From the NCBI RefSeq assembly GCF_015832195.1, contig NC_052046.1, positions 47,626,473-47,690,472 on the forward strand: a stretch of DNA of 64,000 bases. The letters run 5' to 3'. Position 1 is the stretch's first letter. The number at the start of each line of letters is the position of its first letter. Source of the DNA: Motacilla alba alba. Lineage: Eukaryota > Chordata > Aves > Passeriformes > Motacillidae. A program made the translations under genes and the position numbers. The notes under the pieces are model-generated. The model did not search any database. It saw only the letters and a list, made by a program, of their open reading frames with translations, and had not been told where the DNA came from. This document shows, in pieces, positions 1 to 13,532 of the stretch.

Positions 1-959
1 TCAATTTCTTTGTATTCCTGCCAGGCTACTTGGTCTTCTGGTGTTTTTTTTGTCCAGGAGTTCCTTTTACATTCACCCATGTCACCCGGCATTTTTGTCT
101 GACTTCCTCTTTGTTTGGATGAAGGATGTGATCTGTGTGCTTCAATTGGCTTTCTTGGTCCCCTCTTCCTTCCTTGGCTTTATCTTGTGGGAGTCTTTGA
201 ATCAGATCCCTGAAAAACCTGCTTTCCTGACATCCAGGATAGGAAATCTCACGTAAGAAGAGCTTTAAGCTAGAAATGATGGTGAGAGCAAGAATGAACA
301 AAAGTCAAGCGGGAAGTGATTGTCTTAAGCATGCAAAGTGTATAGGATGATGTGAGAATTTGTAATCAGCAAAAGAATGTTGAAGTGGGGTCATTTCACA
401 TTCTGTATGCATATGACAGTTGTACAAGACAAAATTTTTGGGAAAGCTCTCATATTTTTTCCTAGGAGATGAACATAGCTGAGTGCCTGTACACTGATGA
501 ATGCAGCATGAGGAAGAAATAGGAGAAATTAGATGTTTCTGTGCTTTTGCAGGGCTATGACCTCATTTGAATCACAGGCATATGGTGGGAAAGCTTATAA
601 CTAAAGTGCTGCAATAGATGTATACAGGTTCTTTAGAGACTGGAAAGGAGGGTAGGAGGGTTGGAAGTTGACTTTTATGTGAGAGAAGTGGGAATGCATG
701 AAGCTCTGCCTTGGAATTCATGATGGGTTAACTCAGAGCTTATCAGTCAGGATTAGCTGGCTGATAACAGGAATAACTTTTGTGTGTCTGCTACAGATTG
801 CTCCTGGTCAGGGAGAGCAAGTAGATAAGACCATTTTCAGACTAATAGAGTTAGCTTCACATTCATAGGACTTGCATCTCATGGAGAACTTCAAGGACCA
901 CAATATCTGCTAGAAGCACAACACAGAAGGACAGATCACCAAGGGTTTTGAAATGCACT
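1..959. other. Unique non-coding DNA, nothing recognised
   Basis: AT-rich unique sequence before the first CR1 relic. Open frames are all under 95 codons on either strand and show no recognisable protein. The CR1 copy that follows may extend a little into the right end (from about 880), but the match there is too weak to claim. Confidence 0.6.
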
Positions 960-2880
960 TTAAAAAAAGCTTCCAGACATGTGACTGAGAACCTGATGAG
1001 CAGTGACTTTCTGATGGACCTGTTTTTGACAAATAAAGAAAAATCTCTTTGTGGATGTTCAGGGAAACCCTTAGCTGTAATGACCACAAGATTATGGTGT
1101 TCCAGAGAGCAGTATACAAAGGAGAACCATAAACCTGACTTCACAGAAGCAGACTTCTGCCTGAATCTTTTTCAAATAAACTCAGGCAATATATATATCT
1201 GGAGAGAAGAGACCTCTAGAAGAATTTGTTGACTTTAAAGAATCACCTTTCAAACTCCAGAGAAGTTGAACCCAGTGAACACAAAATGAATCGAAAAGAT
1301 AAACAAGAAGATAGTGACAAAACTCAGATGCAAAAAGTAAGTGTACAAGAGGTGGAAAAGGAGAAAAATGTCCTGGGAAGAATATAGACAAGCAGTTTGA
1401 TCATACTGAGACATGGTTAGGAAAGCAAAACTCACCTGGAAATAAATGTGAAGGGAAACAAGAAAAGTTTCCAAAAGTTTATCAGCAGCAAAAAGAAGAC
1501 TACAGAAAATGTTGGTCTACTGCTGAATAGGACAGAAGCTTTCATGGAAAAGGACACAGAAAAAGCTGAAGAAATTATTGCCTACTTGACCTCTCTTTTG
1601 TCAAGAGCAGCAATTAGGAATTCCAGGAATGTATGGAGCATGTAAGACTCAGCCTCGGTACAGGAGGATCAGGATAGGGGATATTTAAATAAACAAAATA
1701 TGCACAAGACCATGAGATCTGAAAGGGTGTGCCCATGAGAGTCACTCCTATCTTTAAGAAGTGGGATCCAGGGAACTACAGACCACTCAGACTCACCTTG
1801 ATCCCTTGGAGGATAATGGTGGAAGCCCTCCTGGAAACCATTTCAAAACACATGAAGGACAAGAAATTGATCAGAAGTAGTCACCATAGGTGTTTGTTTA
1901 ACCTAAATGATAAACTTCTATTCTAAAATAATTGTCTTGATGGATGAGGGGAGAGCAGTGGAGGTTGGTTATACTGACTTCAACAAGGTTTTCAACACTG
2001 TCTGCCATAATATCTTCACAGACAGACTGAGAAGTACAGGCCATAAGTGCACAGGGAGTTGAATTTAAAAACAGCTGAATTTCTGGGCCGAAAGAGTTGT
2101 GGTCAGTGGTATGAGTTGAGAACTAGTTACTAGTGGTGTAATCCAGGGGTCAACATCAGGGCCAATACAGTTTAACATCTTCATTAATGACCTGGATTCT
2201 GGTACAGAGGGCATTCAGCAAGTTTACAGATGATATGAAGCAGGGAAGAGTGTTTCTCGTGCCAGATGGGTGTGCTCCTAGTCAGAGGGACTTTGACAGT
2301 CTGGACAAGTCAGTAGATAGCAACCTCATGAAATTCATAAAGGTAAAAAAGGTAAAGAAAAGATCATGGGAATAAGAAGACCATGCACCAGTACATGTTG
2401 GGGGACAACAAGATGGAAAGCAGGCTGGCAGAAAACAGCATGGAAAACCTGCTGAACCAATTGGTCATTAGCAATGTGTCAGAAAGAGACAGAAAACATC
2501 CTGGGATGAGTCAGGAAAAATATCACCAGCAAGCTGAAGAATAGTGGCACTTACTCTCAGCACTTGTGAGACCACATCAGGGTGCTGCTTCCAGATGTGG
2601 GTCCTGCAGTACAAGAGATTTGTGGCTTTGGTGGAGTGAGTCCAGTTAAGCTTGCAGATATTGGAAAACCTGCTATACAAGGGGGCACTGAAAGAGCTGG
2701 GGCTACTTAGCCTGAAGGAGACAAGTGAAGGAGATCACTTATGGTTTATCTTATCAGTGTGTATAAATACCAGATGGCAGAGGGTATAGAAGAGAAAGAC
2801 AGAGTCTCAGCAGTTGTCTGGGACAGGATAAGATGAAAAATTCCTGGCTATGCAGTAGAACAAGTTTCCCAGTGATTTTG
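960..2880 (+). mobile_element. CR1 LINE relic, ORF2 (endonuclease C-term, RT, 3' end)
   Basis: Decayed copy of CR1, the main non-LTR retrotransposon of birds. Its ORF2 encodes an endonuclease plus reverse transcriptase. Translated pieces match CR1 ORF2 in the expected order but in shifting frames. First comes a LFLTNKEKSLCGC stretch (about 1020-1060, end of the endonuclease). Next is GNKKSFQKFISSKKKTTENVG (about 1451-1515; one residue string of the linker region). PIFKKWDPGNYRPL follows at the start of the RT (about 1738), then DFNKVFNTVCHN (about 1977) and the catalytic box as FTDD (2223-2234). The DNA then matches CR1 3' coding sequence to about 2880. Stops and frameshifts separate every block, so no protein is made. 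The family norm at the active site is FADD, so FTDD is a substitution. The 5' end is missing, as is usual for LINE copies. Both boundaries are approximate. Confidence 0.88.
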
Positions 2881-3255
2881 GGTAGTTTGCTCTGAAAGAA
2901 ATTAAAAATTAACTGGAGAAAGTCCTGAATATCCTGTCATAACTGCAAAGTTAGCCCCTGTTATGATGAGGTGTTGACCTCTCACATGTCTCTCCCAATT
3001 TCCATTAGTCTGTAACTCTGTAGTTACACAAATCAGTAGGGACTGTCTTAGTCTTCTCACATTAAAACGTCAGTTCTCCGTATCTCCACAAGGAGAGCTG
3101 AAATGCTGGAAATAGCAAGACTAAACTAAAAGTACCCGAAATTCTTCATGCATTTGAAACCGGATTCCTCCTGGATACATCAGAATCGTGTTGAAATAGA
3201 GAGACTGCTAATATGTTGATGTAAAGTGTATATGTGGGTGGATAAGTGGATGTCC

Positions 3256-3272
3256 AAAAAAAAAAAAAAAAA
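3256..3272 (+). repeat. Poly-A tract
   Basis: Seventeen consecutive A residues. No recognisable retroposed sequence lies immediately upstream, so I treat it as a simple repeat and not as the tail of a processed copy. Confidence 0.9.
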
Positions 3273-6221
3273 GTAAAAATAATAAATTCTGAGTCCATCA
3301 TCACTTTATCTGTATATTGTATTCCACTCACTCTTCTTTTTGCATCTTTTCTTTGGACAAAATGCCTCTGTCTGTTTTTAAAGCCTGAATCCTGAATGGA
3401 CCTTTTGTGATGCACTTGCCTGTGATTCACTCTTAGTAAAAAGTGAGACTGCGTAAAGTGCCTTAACCAGCACAGTTCTTGAGTCTGTAAACCTTCAGAG
3501 CCTGAGCCTCTGAGGTGCTCTTGGAGACACTGCCAAAACACATGCTATCCCTCATATTTAGGAAAAAGTCTATTATAGGACTCTAGGAGTTACCACCCTC
3601 TAATTCCTCAAATCACAGTAAATCCAAAGTACATGAAAATAACCAGACTTTTGCTGACCCAAGACTCCTGTCTGCCATACATTTTAGTGTTGCCTTTTTT
3701 ATCATTTTAGTACAGTAATAATGACAGTAAAGCCAGGTTAAAAAATGTTAACAATTAACCTCAAAAAAACCCCAATTGCTTTAGCAAAAAATTTACCAGT
3801 ATTTAGGTTATTTCTACAATGGGTGGTTGGTTTAATGTCTGTCTATGATTATGTTTTTATCTCAGATTTTAATCTGCTTTCAATGTGCCTTTACTGAAAA
3901 ACATGGTGCCTGAAAGGTACATCTTTGTGACAACTTGTGGTCACCTTAGCATCTCTGGCAGACTTTGAGAGACTTCAGTCATCTAGTACTTGTAGATTTC
4001 TGAGAAAGAAATATTATTTTCAGCCAGCTTTATAACTTTTTTGTATCTGCAAGGCAGTGCAAAGAGGTGGAGGTCACGAGCATTCAGGCCCTGGTGTTGG
4101 CTTTCTTCATATTTCTGAAACTAGTGTGAAGTTGCTAACAGTGAAGAGTGACATAAACTGTGAAGACTCAAAGCTGCACAGAAAAGAAGTTGATTGGGGA
4201 AACAAAGCCAGTAATTAAGGCCAGGAAGAAATATAAATGATAGACAGAACACAGGGGGCAAAAAAGAGTGATCTTTAAAGAGAACTGAGGACAAAGAGAG
4301 GTCAGGGAAAATAAGAAAAAACTAGACAGCTGCTGAGGAATAGAATTACAGAAAAGAGCACTTTTAAGTAGGTTTAAAACCTGGGATTTAAAATGCTTTT
4401 CTAGAAATATAAGAAAATAAATGTTTTAGAAGGCGTGACAGAAACCCTTCCCAAACAGTCTGAATTCTTAGAAATTATTAACTAGAGAGGCTATTATTAA
4501 AAAGAAATTCTGATTCCCACTATTACCATAGTTACCAGAAGAGCCAGTGCAGTTTTAAATATATCTCCACGTTTGGTTGCATAGCAATGGTTGTGCACTA
4601 AGTGTACAGCTGTATTTCACATGTGGAAGAGGATCTTTGTCTAGCACCAGGGGACTATAACAATGTGCCCATGGCTACAGAGGAGTCTCATAGCAATCCC
4701 ATACAATTTTGCTAATTGTACTCTGCTTTTTGAAATGGTGTCTGAATTTTGAGACTGAGATTCTTTACAAAATTAGTGTGTTCTTCTTTCTTGTAACATA
4801 CCATAAAGAATTTGACATTTGGTGTTGGGACAAAATTTTAATCTTTAAAATCCTTAAAATCACCTAATCCTTCTGAGACCTTTATAATCTGGTTAGTCTG
4901 ATCTATAAAAGATTACACTCACCTGGAGAAAATTAGGCTATCTCTTAATTACTCATGAGTCAAAAACTGCACACCCTAGAATATTTTTTTTCTTTTCTTG
5001 GAGGCATGGGGTGCTATGAAAAGAAGAGCAGAAAGTTTGGAAATTGGTTGCCTAATGAAGGGGAAGAAGGAGCATGTTGTGTGTGGCAAAGTCTCAAAAG
5101 TTTAAGAGGCTCAGTGGTGCTGCATGGCAGATGATGCTGATCTGTCTATGCAGCTTTGCTGAGAGAGTGTAGTTAATTTTTCTTTTTCTGATATCACTGT
5201 GCAAGGATAATTAGACTTCATTGCTTCACACTGTCATGGGTGTTCTGAATTTGAGATGTTATAACTTGTGAGTATTTAAATCTGAAGTACTAGTGAGTTA
5301 CTGATGTATGTATATGCATACAAAGAACAGATAGTATTTTACTTTGCTTGTTGTATTATATACTTTAAAAAAAAACAAGATGAAATGTTAAGAGGAATGA
5401 TGTACACTAAATCAAAGATGTGTTATATACAATAATCAGATACATTGGCTGTATTTACCCTTTCTTTTTTTTTTGCTTCCTAATGCTTCCTTTTATGTTT
5501 TGTATAATGCCTTGTGAGCATAGACATTTAAAACAAGAAGCTCAATGATACTGGACAATTTTCTTTTTTATGCCTGAAATATTTCAAGGAGAGAAAAAAA
5601 ATCGATAAACCTTCACTTGGTTGTACATAGTCAAACAAGCACTGGTTCTTTGAAATCAGTAAACTTGATGTATGGGAAAGATAGCTCTCCTCTGGAGAAG
5701 GAAAGACATTAGTTCTGCATGGTACTCTTCAGTAGGACCAATAGCAATGAAGTGTCAATGACACAATTTTGACATAGGCAGTACACTCATAAAACTAAAG
5801 TATGATCACATGAAGCAGGGAAAAGAAGCTGCTGCAAGGACAGTTGTGGAGTGAGACAGGCAGCTAAAGAACAGTAACGAAGCCCTACACTCAAGCGTTT
5901 CTTTGGCATCATTCTACCAGCTGAGCATGAAACATCTGCATCCAGCTCTGCTGATTTGCTCATCCCTTCTTCCTTCTTTCCATCCTTCTGCTAGATGCTT
6001 TTTAGACTGTTGGCTGCAAACTTTAGGCAAACAGCTGGTGTGCTGATACTTCTCTTGCCAAGAAAGGACTTGGATAACCTAAGCTGAAATATTTGAGATT
6101 TCTCATGGTATAATGCATGAATTCAGATAATAATTGACATAATCCTTGAAGAAAAGTACTGCAGCTAACTGCTCAGGGTTATTTGTAACATTTGGTTTAG
6201 GTTCATTTTATGGCTAAATTT

Positions 6222-6266
6222 CTTTTTTTTCTTTTGTTTTGCTTTGCTTTGTTTTGTTTTGTTTTT
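6222..6266 (+). repeat. T-rich (GTTTT)n low-complexity tract
   Basis: A run of T interrupted by single G or C, drifting into repeats of GTTTT. It is a simple repeat. Confidence 0.85.
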
Positions 6267-9200
6267 AAATTTACTGGCTACGGCCCAATTCAGAATGGTC
6301 TAAGTGTTAGGATAATTTCTTATGAGATTATTTCTGCTTAGAGAAGCCTTTAAAAACTCTTCATGGCAAGAGTGAAGTTTGTAATCCGCCACTACATGTA
6401 CTACTCTTTGTAACTGTACGTTGTGTTTATACAGACTAGGAAACTTGTCACACGGCTTGATGCAATAAATCAGGAGCTATTGAGAAAAGCTGCCAAGTTC
6501 ATGGCAGAAAGTGTAAATTATTCAAGTCTCTTCAACAGCAGTTTAAGATGAGAATGTCCAGATAACCAGGAGATCAATCACCATGCTAAAAACTGCCTTG
6601 GTCTGCCAAAGGAAATTAGGTGAAAGAAAGTCCTGTAGATCTGTCAAAATGAGTTTGTCATAGGCAATATCACAAAAGAGTGTATTCATGAAGATAACAA
6701 CCCCAAACAACACATGTGGGGTGCCTTTTTAATGGAACCTATCACTTTATCACCTTGTCTTTCTATAAGCAACATAGAAAATCAGGTCAAAGTAACATTA
6801 GTGTTTAGATATTGGCTGCAATAATTTTTGCTCAATGCCGAAAGAATGTCAAAAAGTGCTATCATTCAGAAAGGTACTGCCTGGGTCAGTTATAGCTTCA
6901 AAACCTCTTGCATCCATTCCATTTCTTGCAGTGTTCACTGCATGGAAAATATATTACTTTCAACTATAGGAAAACACTGTGAAAGAGTTTTAAATTTTCT
7001 TCCCCTCAAGAAAAACATCTTTTAATTTGAGGGGTTTTATACTTTTAGAAAGAAAATAGGACAAACAAGTGAGGGAAAAAACAAATGACAAGCTCACTGA
7101 ATACTTCACATTTTCTTAATGAATAGAATATACTTGATACTCAGATATTCTTTCTAACATTTCAACAGCAGATGATAGAATGCAAATAAGACTCATTTGT
7201 TTTAGTAGACTCTTTTATCTCAGGCCTTGAATAACATCAAAAGGAGCATGATAAGATTAGTTAGAGTACGAACAGCTATAGCCTTTCACTGAGACTTAAA
7301 TTTCTTACAGAAGTTTTAAATGTCGCTCAGAAATTAACCCATGTCAACAACAGGCAAACGTTTTGATCAATTACAAATTCCAGACTATAACAGACGTATT
7401 CAATCTAACTTCTCCTCTGTCTTGTAAAGGAATATTTGACTGACTGATGAGAATACAAACCCTTCCAGAAGGTATGGTGTATATGGTAGATTTTGCACAA
7501 CAGTTGTCAATGATGTTATAGTTTGTATTGAATACTTTATCAATATCTTTCACGCAATATATTCACCTGGGCAGAGCCTGGTCTTGGAAATACCAGTTTT
7601 CTGTGGAGTAAAATTGGAAAATGTACAGTGACTAATTAGCTTTTAAAATTTATTGGCATTATGACAGTCTTCTTTTCATATGTAGGTTGAGAGGCAAAGT
7701 TACAGAAAAGAAGAGAAATAGTATGATAACTTGAAATTATATAGGTGTATATCTGAAGGCTTTGTGATATATTAATGAGGAAATTCCATGCACATTGCGT
7801 GTTATGATGTTTCATTCCATCATACCAGGAAAAGCCAGTGAGGAAGGATAGTCGTGTGAAAAATAGAATGTAATTTGACAAGTAAAAATTCCATTATGTG
7901 GGGAAGAGATCATCCATTCTGTATGTGTCAAACATCTTTGTGCACTGATTTATACCAAAGAAGCATAGTACTGAGTTCAGCTGGTGTAAACTCACACTTG
8001 AAGAGTGCAAAACAGCTGTGATCTGGAAGAGCTGTTAAGGATCATGTTACAAACTTTGAGAAAGGACAACCTGAGCAGGTGACATAGTCAGAGGCAAATG
8101 CAAGATTGTTATGAATGACGTTTGTGAAGTCTGCCAAAATGCCAGATGTTTTTCTGAACCTTACAGATCTTGGCATCCACATGACTATCTGATCAACCGT
8201 AGAAATGATGGAAGAGAAAGAGCCACAAATGTTTCCACAAGTGATGGAAGAAAAAGGGCCCCGTGTTCAGTACAAATAGTATGTTATGTTTCCTTAAGGC
8301 TTTCCATCTGATCAAAGAAACACATTTTGAATTTATGAAGCCGACGAATTAAGACTTGATGTGTTTTATGAAGCAGAAAGCGAAAAAATTGGAAGGCAAA
8401 GCTGAGGCAAAGTACAAGAGTTGACACAGAGGTAACGGAATTATTCTTGCATTGCACAGTATCTCTAATCAAGATTATTCTTCAGGATGCCCAAATAAGA
8501 GAGTTGCATCTCCAAATTGTAAGAATCAAACTTAATTATTTAGCCAAGGTCATAAGTTGGGCTGTCTCACTTGTATTAATTTAGTGGTTGTTATGTATTT
8601 TGAAGCTATAAAGAAAAAAAAGTTACTTATTTTCTTTATGACTGGGCATTTAGCACAACCTTATATTCAGTTTAAAGAATTGTACATTGGATTGTTTTCC
8701 TTAGGAAGGTATTGTAACTAAATTATTTGGTTTAAAATAAAGTGATAAACTCAAGGGAAAAAATAATTGCCATGCATTTATTATTAAACTTCCAATGATT
8801 AGACTTTTAGAAATGTAATGTGGAATCTAGGGCTTTAATTCTCTTAATGACTTTTATTTTGGGATGAAGATACAGACTTGGAGATTATATCCAAGTTAAT
8901 ACACTTGTTTTTGTCTTCTGGTTGCATTAGTGGTCCTTGAAGGCGAGGAAGACAGATGCCCAAAGTTAACAGTTTTAGTGGTCCATTTATAAGCAAGGAG
9001 TGAAAATCAGTTGGGAAAAAATGATTATACATAGATTATACATAATCCCTATTAATACTGAGCATGTATTTGTTCTAGAAAAGCCACAGACTTGCAGCAC
9101 AGAATAAGAAAGACAGAGGAACATAACCATTCTGAAAATTCTGAATTGAATATTAATAACTTAGCAAAGAACGTGAACTTCCTGAAAATGTTACAGGCAA

Positions 9201-9884
9201 AATAAAACTCACCAGGTTTCTAATACTCTGTTAAGATTCATTTTACTTCCTTCAGTAATTTACATGCAGGCAGGGTGAAACATGATATTAATCATATGTC
9301 ACACGCCCCTGAGTGAGCCACAAAGAATTTCAGCTGCCTGTCAAATCATTGTTATTTTCTGAGATGTGCATAAGAAAAGTATAATTATGAACATGCATTA
9401 CAAAGTGTTGAAAATAAGAAGAGATGCCTGTGAGGGGAAACAGTTCATTCACACACAGGAAGATCTTTAGAAAAATAGGTACAGGAGAAGCTTTGAGGAT
9501 CAGAACACAACTCATTCTAATGTATCTGAAAGAAATATCATATTTGCATGGAGTGTTTAGTAGAAGTGAAAGCTAAAGTAATAGACACATGAAAACTGAA
9601 GAATATTATGTGTACCTAGTAGGAAATTTGCCATATCTTTTCTCGTAACATCCTACAAAATACTTTTGACAGGTAAAAGGAAAATGTTTTGCAGAAACAT
9701 GCCCAGTGTCAAGGGTGGCAAGCCACAGGAGCAGTCAGATGTAAAGATGTCATATGAATATACTTTATCTTCAGAAACATAGGTTTTCTAGGTGACCATC
9801 AGGAGAAGAGAAACTGTGTTCGAAACATAGATAACCATGGGGAGATTCAGTGAAAGCTGTAGTTAACTAGCCTTCCAGGGTTAG

Positions 9885-10002
9885 TTATCTATAAATATTT
9901 ATATATCTAACTATCTATAGCTATAGCTATATACCTATGCCTATATTATATATATCTATATCTAGATTATGTAGATATATCTATCTATAAATACTAACTG
10001 CA
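9885..10002. repeat. Degenerate (TATC)n/AT-rich microsatellite
   Basis: About 120 bases made almost only of short TATC, TATA and TAGC-type units with A+T above 80 percent. The units are imperfect, which suggests an old microsatellite that has accumulated point changes. Confidence 0.85.
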
Positions 10003-12740
10003 ACTGTATGTAGCTAGAAAATAGGAAAGAAACACCTAGGAGGGCAAAGGAGATTAATGATACTTAGAAATGAGACAGGACGCTCTAGGATTTTTCAGAT
10101 TTGTCCCTTCCTTATTCTCTATTACAGAGAGAATTACAAATATGCAGCTCTGAGCCAGGCTTGTGTCAAGTAGGATGGCATCTCTTTTCTTGGGCTTGTT
10201 AGCACTGCCGTCCTCTTGGAATAATTTATTCCTAAGAAAGTTGTTTAAATGATATTTTCTTCTTTCATCCTATTTATCTATGAGCTTTTGTTTATTGTTC
10301 TGTGCATAAACATACATCCAGTCCTGATTATAGTACAAGTTTTGACAGATGTCTTTATTATCCAGTGGCAGAGGACTTTTCCCTCAGGCATTGCTTTCTG
10401 GATGACTTTATTTGACATTACTGGTGCGTATTGTTGAATTCCTTTTGAAAAGTTCTCTTGTGGGATTTCATTCTGTCATGCATCAAGAATTGTATAGTCC
10501 TTTTGTTTAAAAATCAATAAAATAAAAGTTTAAACAAAGAGAAACTACTGATAACAAACACTTAGTTTAATCAAAAGAAATGTTAAGTTCATTTACCTTG
10601 CAACATACAGAAGTATTGCATGTAAGGAAGGGCCCTGAGGTTTTCATTAAAGCAAAGTAAAGTTTTTAATTCCACATGACAGGGTTTTTTATTAAAGACT
10701 TTTTAAAAAAAATTGCAAATATTGTTCATAGGAAACTTTTAAAGAAAGATTGACAATTTAAAGGAAAATAGTTTTTTCATGAAGCTTTTGTGATTCTTCC
10801 CGATATGGTCAAAACCAGTTTGGTTCCTCAAACATCTTTGTGTTTTGTTTTGGTAGATATTGTATTATTCACATTATCAAAAATTACCCTCAAATCTATC
10901 ATTGATCAAAATCAGAGAGGATGTGACATGTAAAAATAGAAACTATTTTGAAATAGATACATTAGAGACTAACAAAAAAATCCATTGAAGAAATTTTAAA
11001 AAATCCTCTGTTGTTGTAAGGCATCTGTAATACATATATATATTACAGATATTACAGATATATATATATATATATATATATAAAGTGTTCTGAAGCATTT
11101 CTCAACAAACTGAAACAGAATTTAGATAATAGATCATAATTTACTTATGTATCTTAATGACTGGAAATCAAAGTTCCATATTTAGTGATACTGTGTTATA
11201 CTAATGAACTGTGGAAAAATGAAAACTTTGTACATTGGATGATGTTGATCTTTCTGGTAAGAAAGCTGGTAAGATGGCTTCCCCTCAATGAATGAAGATC
11301 TATAAGACTTTAGGTGATGGCAACAATTTTTTAATTTCCCATCTAAGCATTCTGTAGGAGGTGATTACATAAAACTAGATGTCAATCTGTAGCAGCTGGA
11401 TCCTCTTTCCTGCAAATGACCTTGATAGGATGGATGTGGAGGTGTTTGACTTGATTGACGAATTCCTTTTGTGGTGGTGATTTTCATGGTCAATGGACTT
11501 CAAATTTGAAATAAGATATTCTATGACGTCTGAATCCATGTGGTATTCTTTCCTTTGTGACAATAAAGTAAATCAGCATTATCATTCAAGTAACAATCTT
11601 TGAATGTAAAATCCATGCTCATAACAATCAATGTAAATAGTAACTACTGTCCTATTGTGTTGTTGTTTAACACAGCATGGTGATTACCATGTGAAAACAC
11701 ACCAGGATTGATCTTTCAACCCCTCAGCATGTTTTGATATGATTAAGCACGGCTGTTCCTCATTTTGATTTCTGGTTCAAGCCTGGCATGCTTTGTAAGA
11801 TGAATACATGCTGAGGAAGAGTCAATACTAAAACAAACTGCTACTCCTGAGCCTCAGGTTGGCCATAAAAACCTACAAGAACAACGAAAAATCCCTCTCA
11901 AACCATCCCCAACTTCTTACTGCCCATTGATGTTGTCTAATGCTTAATATTGGTATCTTTGTTTTTGAAAGCTGATGTAAACCATGGTACAGTTGTACTT
12001 TATTAAGGTAGCTTTGCTCAATGCGGTCTCCCACTCAGATTACAGTTCTGCTAAATGTGTCCTCTCTTTATGTGTTCCTATCTGTTTTCTACTGGTTAAG
12101 AGAACATTTTCACCTTAGTGGACATAAGCCTTGCATGAGGAGAGATGTAGAATTAAAAGAAGGGAAAGGCTGGTTTGTTAGAACAAACAGTGCTATAACA
12201 ATAAGAGATCTGATTTTAGAAAAGGCTTTGGGTTAGGAGTGATACTAACCTTAACCCTCTGGCCATTTTTAATTTTAAATATATGGATCTCCATTTTTTG
12301 GTTACTATTTTTTTCCTTTGATCTTCCACTTGAACTGAAGGATTATTACATGGATAACATTTAGGCCAGATCTTCTTAATCTTCAGTTTAGACTAATAGA
12401 CTTCCCAGTTGAAGTTTAATAGGTACCATGCTATGATATGAACACATTTTATTTATTTTATGCCAGAAATTACAGAAAGAAATTTAAAAAAAGGTTAGAA
12501 AAAATGGGTGATAGGCATGTGTTCCTGTCTTGACCAACAGGTAGAGGACACTTTACTGAAAATCCATTCATTTAATACTTTGCTTAATCACCTGCATACC
12601 TTTTTTAATGGTTAAGGTAAGAATATATTATGTGAATACAAACTTTTCAAATGATGGGGTGAATATGTGCCAGCATAGTTTATAAATTTCTATGGCTTTT
12701 AGTAGCACTAGGTTCTTTTAATATTCCCATTACTTAAGAG
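10003..12740. other. Unique AT-rich stretch
   Basis: No gene or interspersed repeat recognised. It contains a small inverted repeat running into a TA microsatellite (11023-11082). A block at 11590-11800 has closely spaced HMG-box-like (AACAAT) and TCF-like (CTTTGAA) words, which is only weak evidence of regulation. Confidence 0.55.
11023..11082. repeat. Inverted repeat adjoining (TA)n microsatellite
   Basis: ATCTGTAATA at 11023-11032 pairs perfectly with TATTACAGAT at 11041-11050 across an 8-base loop. The right arm is partly repeated directly after, and (TA)n continues to 11082. It could extrude as a cruciform or simply reflect slippage around the TA run. Confidence 0.85.
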
Positions 12741-12822
12741 TCCTCTCCTCTCCTCTCCTCTCCTCTCCTCTCCTCTCCTCTCCTCTCCTCCCCTCCCCTC
12801 CCCTCCCCTCCCCTTCCCTTCC
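12741..12822 (+). repeat. (TCCTC)n/(CCCCT)n polypyrimidine array
   Basis: Eighty-two bases that are purely C and T on this strand. About ten TCCTC units are followed by five runs of CCCC separated by single T (12790-12813), then CCC and CC. The minus strand is therefore pure purine with five GGGG tracts, which fits the standard pattern for a G-quadruplex. The whole array could also form a triplex (H-DNA). Confidence 0.97.
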
Positions 12823-13532
12823 GATGCTAACAAAACTCGTCCATCTTTTTCATGGCATTCATTTTGAATAAAAAGAGATTTTTTTTTTCTAATTGGCAGG
12901 GCTCTGAATGTAGATGTGTATATGCTTTCAACGAAGTTTTCTTTAAGTTCTAAATGACTCTGTCATTACTCATTATAAATATATCTATAGATGTACATGC
13001 ACATATTTTTTTTCCAAAGGAATGTTATTAGTTTAATCATTTAATAAAGGGGGTCAATGACTTCTAGTCATTGATAAATATCAGGAGTGATATTTTGTGA
13101 AAAATTGAAGAGTTGTGGCTTTTACACAAGACATGGCACGGCATGTAAAGCAACTATTTTTTTCACATGCTTGATGGGGAAAGTAAAGCAAATTATCTCT
13201 GATTTAAAGACTTAGGAACTGTGAAGCAATACTGACTTCTTTTTCCTTCTTAACTGTGTTACAGATGGTCATGTTTCACTAACAAAATATTCTGTTTATC
13301 TGCAAAGGAAATGATAGATTTGTATAATTTTGATTTTTGCTTGATATGTAGATAAAATAGTATTTATAGTTTCTTTTCCTAGAGCTGGATTGGAAAAGAT
13401 ATTGAAATGCAACCTTGGAAAATAAAATGAAAATATTTAGTTGCATTGGATTAGAGCTCTTCTGGTCAGATGATATAAGTATGTAGTCTATTGAAGGAAA
13501 TTTCAATTTAGTTTACTCAACATGCTATATTT
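12823..13532. other. Unique AT-rich DNA
   Basis: Between the polypyrimidine array and the LTR candidate I see no gene and no recognised repeat. The longest frame is 75 codons and has no recognisable content. Confidence 0.55.

Larger units (their letters stand above)
2881..9884. other. Long unique AT-rich stretch
   Basis: About 7 kb with no gene, LTR or LINE that I can recognise. It holds only simple repeats: a 17-base poly-A at 3256-3272 and a GTTTT-type T-rich run at 6222-6266. Open frames are short; the longest is about 131 codons at 3146-3541 on the minus strand and has no recognisable domain. It could be intron or intergenic DNA. Confidence 0.6.

Noticed and set aside
3146..3541. 131-codon minus-strand frame
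   Set aside because: It crosses a poly-A tract read as poly-Phe and has no recognisable motif. It is about the length expected by chance in 64 kb.
4645..4655. CTCF-like word CACCAGGGGAC
   Set aside because: A single imperfect match to the core without flanking support.
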